A model generated the notes under the pieces. It worked only from the letters and a program-made list of their open reading frames with translations. It searched no databases and was not told the origin of the DNA. The translations under genes and the position numbers were made by a program. A stretch of 15,213 nucleotides of DNA from Phycisphaerae bacterium (GTDB lineage: Bacteria; Planctomycetota; Phycisphaerae; Sedimentisphaerales; SG8-4), in the NCBI GenBank assembly GCA_030614945.1, contig JAUXAH010000014.1:1-15213 (forward strand). The letters run 5' to 3'. Of this stretch, positions 12,139 to 15,213 are shown piece after piece. Every line of letters begins with the position of its first letter. Within the stretch, counting starts at the first letter, position 1.

Positions 12139-13968
12139 ATGTCTAACAGAATCGACTTTTTCCAATCAACTCAAACACGAGTAGCACTTCCCGGGGCTAC
12201 TGTCTCAATTTTGCTCGGTGGTGCGTTGTGTCCCTTTCTTGAGCCGATAGAGATTGTGCGCAGCGGCTGGCCGGATTTTAGCTGGGCCCGATTAGCTTAT
12301 AACCCTGCCGCGTACACGAGCGCCGATTTGGTCGCTGCTGAGGATATTGAGACCGAACTTGCGATGGGAGAACGCGTTTGCATCCAGCAAATTTATAACG
12401 GTGTCCCGCCAGGCGCAGCGGCTTTTGCTTTTCCTCTCTTCGAGGGTCAAATAGAAGGCATTGAGACAGAAATCGGGTCTAACGGCGAAAGGGTGGAAAT
12501 CGTAGCCAGGGATTTTAGCGCGAATCTAAAACGTATCACCGTCTATGGCCAGCGGGTGGGTGGTTCAGACGGCCCGAGTTTGTTTCTGGCTGCTGTTGAT
12601 ACCGTATTTAATCCTGATGGCAAGGCCAATGCCAATCTGGTGCCGATAGAAGTTAACGGCAAGAGCTATACAGCCTTTTGTGCCGAACCGTCGCAAGGCA
12701 AGCACTGGAGCTATGCGGAAGTGATTGATTACCTGCTCTGTGGATATTTGGTGAGTGGCCAGTTGCAAACACCGGGCATTGAGCAACTGCGAGCGTTGAC
12801 CGAGAACCAAACAGTTCGTGACCTTGATGTCACCGGGTTAAATCTGATAGAAGCCCTGCATCGGTGTTGCGAGAGGATTGGATTGAAATTCGAATTTGTT
12901 CCCCGGCCTGTATCGACTGGCCCTGGCCAGGCGATTGTGTTCTATAAGAGCGGTGTAAACAGAGCAGTTGAGTTGAATTGCCAACCGTATGGCGAACAGC
13001 TTAGCATCTCAAAGACAAATATCGCGAGCTTGTGCAGCAGGAAAAATTTTTGGCCGATAACGCGCAAGTATATTGCTCAGGGGGACTTCAAAGTTTATGA
13101 AGCGACCTTTGAATTGGTAAAAGCCTGGGACGGGAGCCGCGAGGATACTGATTATGATAAATTCTCACCTTCGACCAACCCTGATTTCTATCAGGTAAAG
13201 GATGTATATCGTAAATGGTGTCTCAACGAGGCAGGTGACTACAGTGGCGACCCATACAATCAGAGTGGTGCGTTTGACTTTTCAAAAATTTTCCAGAGCG
13301 GTAATTTTGTTCGTCGTCGCAGGCGCTTCTGGCCGGTCCTAACCACTGACAAACAGGGAAGGTCGCTGGGTTATTTTCTGCAGGTATCGTTTGATAACGG
13401 CTTGCATTGGTGGCAATACCTTTACGCTTTTAATAACCTGCTCGATGAGTGCGGGATGTGGCTCAGCAGTGACCAGCTTGATGTTGACACTTGGGTGGCA
13501 GCATTGAAAGGGGTATTGAGGTTTAGAATAACCGCATCGGTAATCAGCGATGAGAGATTGAATTGTGTGGTTGCTGACGGGCCTGTCGATTCGACCGTGC
13601 CCGTGGTTGAGCATATTATTACGCTGCCCTGTCAGTTCAAGTATCGCAAGGTTTCCAGCCAGAGCATTTTTGCAAATTCATCCGACGATACGCTTGGTGT
13701 GCCGGACGAGGCTGACGATTCTATTGCTTTATACGAATTTGTGCGTAAAAGGGCTCAGGTGGCGTCTGAGACTATCGAGACTGTCGATGTGCAGACGCCT
13801 TACCTGGCCTTTGATTACAGAATCGGCGACAGGGTGAGCACAAGTCCTGAAAGCAGGGACCTGCTCGGCTGCAGGAGCGATAACCGAAGCGTCAGCTGGA
13901 TAGAGCAGGTGCAGATGGATTTTGAAAAGCAGTGTACGAATTTGAAAATCGTTCGCAAAAGGAAGTAA
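12139..13968 (+). CDS. Baseplate/tail hub-like protein
   Basis: At 609 aa this is the largest product in the window. Residues 98-130 (PLFEGQIEGIETEIGSNGER then VEIVARDFSANLKR) match the hub pattern 'F-x-G-x-I ... V-x-I-x-A-x-D-x-x-x-x-L' of gp27/gpD-like tail-tip proteins. TGLNLIEALHRCCERIGLKF (231-250) corresponds to the hub helix. A Gly/Asp loop and Arg cluster (FVRRRRRFWPVL) occur mid-protein. Near the C-terminus, AFDYRIGDRVSTSPESRDL followed by NRSVSWIEQVQMDFEKQCTN matches the 'xxxGDxV ... V-x-x-V' end of hub domains. The protein would sit at the distal tip of the tail, holding the fibres encoded just upstream. The start is supported by GAGG at 12128-12131, 7 nt before the ATG. No lysozyme or peptidase domain is present. 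Confidence is good for a hub-like structural role, lower for an exact family. Confidence 0.65.
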   Translation: MSNRIDFFQSTQTRVALPGATVSILLGGALCPFLEPIEIVRSGWPDFSWARLAYNPAAYTSADLVAAEDIETELAMGERVCIQQIYNGVPPGAAAFAFPLFEGQIEGIETEIGSNGERVEIVARDFSANLKRITVYGQRVGGSDGPSLFLAAVDTVFNPDGKANANLVPIEVNGKSYTAFCAEPSQGKHWSYAEVIDYLLCGYLVSGQLQTPGIEQLRALTENQTVRDLDVTGLNLIEALHRCCERIGLKFEFVPRPVSTGPGQAIVFYKSGVNRAVELNCQPYGEQLSISKTNIASLCSRKNFWPITRKYIAQGDFKVYEATFELVKAWDGSREDTDYDKFSPSTNPDFYQVKDVYRKWCLNEAGDYSGDPYNQSGAFDFSKIFQSGNFVRRRRRFWPVLTTDKQGRSLGYFLQVSFDNGLHWWQYLYAFNNLLDECGMWLSSDQLDVDTWVAALKGVLRFRITASVISDERLNCVVADGPVDSTVPVVEHIITLPCQFKYRKVSSQSIFANSSDDTLGVPDEADDSIALYEFVRKRAQVASETIETVDVQTPYLAFDYRIGDRVSTSPESRDLLGCRSDNRSVSWIEQVQMDFEKQCTNLKIVRKRK

Positions 13969-13973
13969 CAGTT

Positions 13974-14309
13974 ATGAGCAACGGTGCGGATATTGTAGAT
14001 AACCAACAGGTACTGGAAAGACTTGCCCGAAAGGGTTCTGAAGAAACTCAAGAGATATCAGTTGTCATTTCCCCTGGCGCCAGAGCTGCCGCCTGGGCTG
14101 TTAAGGTCAAAAGTCTGTCATCATACAATGTCTATAACGTCCGGGCTGTGGAGATAGGCGATGCAGGGTCGCTGCCGGTAGAGATTGGGGGGCAGATGCA
14201 GGCGATCAATTTGGCTGAATCGTTTCTTGAGAATGGCCAACTCCCAGCCGGGACCTATGCGGTCATGTCCAGAGTGGGTGGTAAGAATGTTTTCTATGTC
14301 CCGGTGTAG
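13974..14309 (+). CDS. Small virion-associated protein, unknown function
   Basis: The 111-aa product begins MSNGADIVDNQQVLERLARK, followed by a beta-rich body (EISVVISPGARAAAWAVKVK at 29-48, YNVYNVRAVEIG, AGTYAVMSRVGGKNVFYVPV at the end). The start at 13974 is chosen over an in-frame ATG at 13932 that would overlap the hub gene by 37 bp, because AGGAAG at 13960-13965 lies 8 nt from 13974 and the N-terminal extension from 13932 only mirrors the hub coding sequence. The fold is unrecognised. It lies between the hub and the membrane protein, and could be a tail-tip or adaptor component. Confidence 0.55.
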   Translation: MSNGADIVDNQQVLERLARKGSEETQEISVVISPGARAAAWAVKVKSLSSYNVYNVRAVEIGDAGSLPVEIGGQMQAINLAESFLENGQLPAGTYAVMSRVGGKNVFYVPV

Positions 14310-14311
14310 AA

Positions 14312-14593
14312 ATGGCTGAAGAGAATTCGAGAAGCTGGCAGTTTAATCGCAGGGTAAATCTTTCTGTGCTGATTCAGTTGGTATTTTTAGCCTCTCTGAT
14401 TGTGGGCAGTTGGGTCAATTTGCAGAGGCAGCTTGATTTGCTGCAGCACGATGTGACGTATTTGTGTCAGTGTCAGAAGAATTTTCAACAGAAACTCGAA
14501 TCACTTTCAGATAAGAGTATCACTTACGAATACCGTCTACGAGCAATTGAAAAACACATTCCCACGGTTGACATTGGGGAGGGGCATTTTTAA
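14312..14593 (+). CDS. Single-TM coiled-coil membrane protein, holin- or spanin-like by position
   Basis: The 93-aa product has a charged N-terminus (1-15), one membrane helix at about 17-35 (NLSVLIQLVFLASLIVGSWV), then a coiled coil (36-80) with two cysteines in LCQCQ at 51-55. This layout, with a short N-terminal part before WQFNRRV and an anti-host-membrane position at the end of a tail operon, resembles phage proteins loosely annotated as holins or structural membrane proteins. No endolysin is encoded next to it, so a lysis role is unproven; anchoring the particle or its assembly site at the membrane is equally possible. The ATG is 2 bp from the previous stop without a clear Shine-Dalgarno, so translation is probably coupled. 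Confidence 0.55.
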   Translation: MAEENSRSWQFNRRVNLSVLIQLVFLASLIVGSWVNLQRQLDLLQHDVTYLCQCQKNFQQKLESLSDKSITYEYRLRAIEKHIPTVDIGEGHF

Positions 14594-14660
14594 TCCTATC
14601 CAGCGAGATTATGTTACTCTGGCAAAGTAAAGAAAGTGCATTTTGAAGGTGGTACCACTT

Positions 14661-15170
14661 ATGGATGGAACATTACAGCATTTTATACGAGGAGAATTGT
14701 GCCCAAATGAAATATGGCAACTAACCGATACTGTGAAATCAGGGCTAATATATCAAATTCTCCGATTGCCCAATCGGAAGGTTTCAGAAACTGGAACACG
14801 TTATCCACAGAGCCCGGCAGAAATGAGAGCTTTCTTAGTCAAATTTTTTACCAGACATTATTTTCAGGTACAGAATAGTCTGGTTAATTATATGACTTCA
14901 CAAGGTTTTTTTGACGTCATCAGACTTGGACACTTGCGAATTCTCGATATAGGTTCGGGACCAGCGGTTGCTTCTTTGGCGATCACCGATATGCTTGCTT
15001 GTATTCTTGAATACCTCGAGTACATAAGAGAATGGCCAAAAGGTAAGACAGTGAAGGTAACCTATGTACTAAATGATACCTCAAGCATCTGCCTTGGAGC
15101 TGGTCAGCATATGTTGACCAATTATTTTCGTATTAGGTCAGGACGTACCAGAAGGATTATTAGCGACTGA
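14661..15170 (+). CDS. SAM-dependent methyltransferase-like protein, frame interrupted by TGA
   Basis: The ATG at 14661 is preferred (GAAGGTGG at 14645-14652, about 8 nt upstream) over a TTG at 14643. The resulting 169-aa product has an all-helical N-terminal part (1-90) and then HLRILDIGSGPAVASLAITD at 91-110, a clear motif I of class I methyltransferases (Asp-Ile-Gly-Ser-Gly-Pro). KVTYVLNDTSSICLGAGQHM (132-151) follows as the next strand and helix. The TGA at 15168-15170 cuts the Rossmann fold after only two or three strands, which is too short for a working enzyme. The same frame stays open after the stop, reading Met-Met-Ser-Ile-Gln-Lys-Ala-Phe-Pro-Asp-Asn-Leu-Asn-Gln to the window edge. 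The gene may therefore be broken by a nonsense mutation or error, or it may be a short protein followed by a new gene. Spacing of 51 bp or more from the virion block suggests a separate cellular gene. The substrate is unknown. Confidence 0.55.
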   Translation: MDGTLQHFIRGELCPNEIWQLTDTVKSGLIYQILRLPNRKVSETGTRYPQSPAEMRAFLVKFFTRHYFQVQNSLVNYMTSQGFFDVIRLGHLRILDIGSGPAVASLAITDMLACILEYLEYIREWPKGKTVKVTYVLNDTSSICLGAGQHMLTNYFRIRSGRTRRIISD

Positions 15171-15213
15171 ATGATGAGTATTCAAAAGGCTTTCCCCGAC
15201 AACCTGAACCAAC
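15171..15213 (+). CDS. Continuation of the methyltransferase frame or start of a new gene, cut by window edge
   Basis: Two ATGs (15171 and 15174) follow the TGA directly in the same frame. The visible 14 residues include Ala-Phe-Pro-Asp-Asn-Leu-Asn-Gln. This looks like an internal strand-loop segment of the preceding methyltransferase rather than a fresh N-terminus, but the window ends too soon to decide. Confidence 0.3.
   Translation, partial: MMSIQKAFPDNLNQ

Noticed and set aside
13932..13973. Upstream in-frame start for the small gene after the hub
   Set aside because: It would overlap the hub gene, and a well-spaced Shine-Dalgarno supports the ATG at 13974.
14312..14593. Complete lysis cassette
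   Set aside because: Only one membrane protein is present; no lysozyme, amidase or peptidase motif was found in any neighbour, and the glycosidase at 2229-3346 is a GH-A enzyme with a secretion leader, not a muramidase.

Overview
The window reads as chromosomal DNA from a bacterium, most likely a member of the Planctomycetota (Phycisphaerae/Sedimentisphaerales-like). This placement is an inference from protein flavour (a PfkB kinase with a GPGPNQA substrate loop, a secreted clan GH-A glycosidase) and from scattered 7-bp repeat arrays; no marker gene is present. Base composition is moderate, falling to roughly 30-35% GC in one island near 10.0-10.6 kb.

Positions 1-3400 hold cellular genes: the 3' part of an alkaline-phosphatase-superfamily enzyme (cut by the window edge), a PfkB-family sugar kinase, and, on the opposite strand and convergent with the kinase, a secreted glycoside hydrolase broken by a one-base deletion. 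The hydrolase has a perfect consensus sigma-70 promoter on the minus strand at 3423-3451.

Positions 3656-14593 form one co-directional block of virion-type genes: portal (SPP1 gp6-like), coiled-coil scaffold, SU10/DUF5309-type major capsid protein, a connector-like protein, a small tail-assembly protein, a series of beta-rich display/fibre proteins (two of them sharing a domain), a split beta-helix spike, a 609-aa baseplate-hub-like protein, a small structural protein and a one-TM coiled-coil protein. Gaps are short and several starts look translationally coupled, so this is probably one or a few transcripts. No terminase, capsid protease, tail tube, tape measure, integrase, endolysin or regulator is visible, and cellular genes lie directly upstream of the portal. 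It is either part of a prophage whose packaging genes lie elsewhere, a decaying prophage, or a domesticated particle cassette; the sequence alone cannot decide.

From 14661 a SAM-dependent methyltransferase-like gene follows, apparently cellular; its frame hits a TGA and then continues open to the window edge.

Two themes cut across the genes. First, arrays of degenerate 7-bp repeats occur at 1046-1066, 3613-3647, 4176-4240 and 5819-5874, one of them inside the portal gene and read in frame. Second, three genes (glycosidase, spike, methyltransferase) are interrupted by a frameshift or an in-frame stop whose flanks still form one coherent protein, which means either genuine decay or assembly errors.
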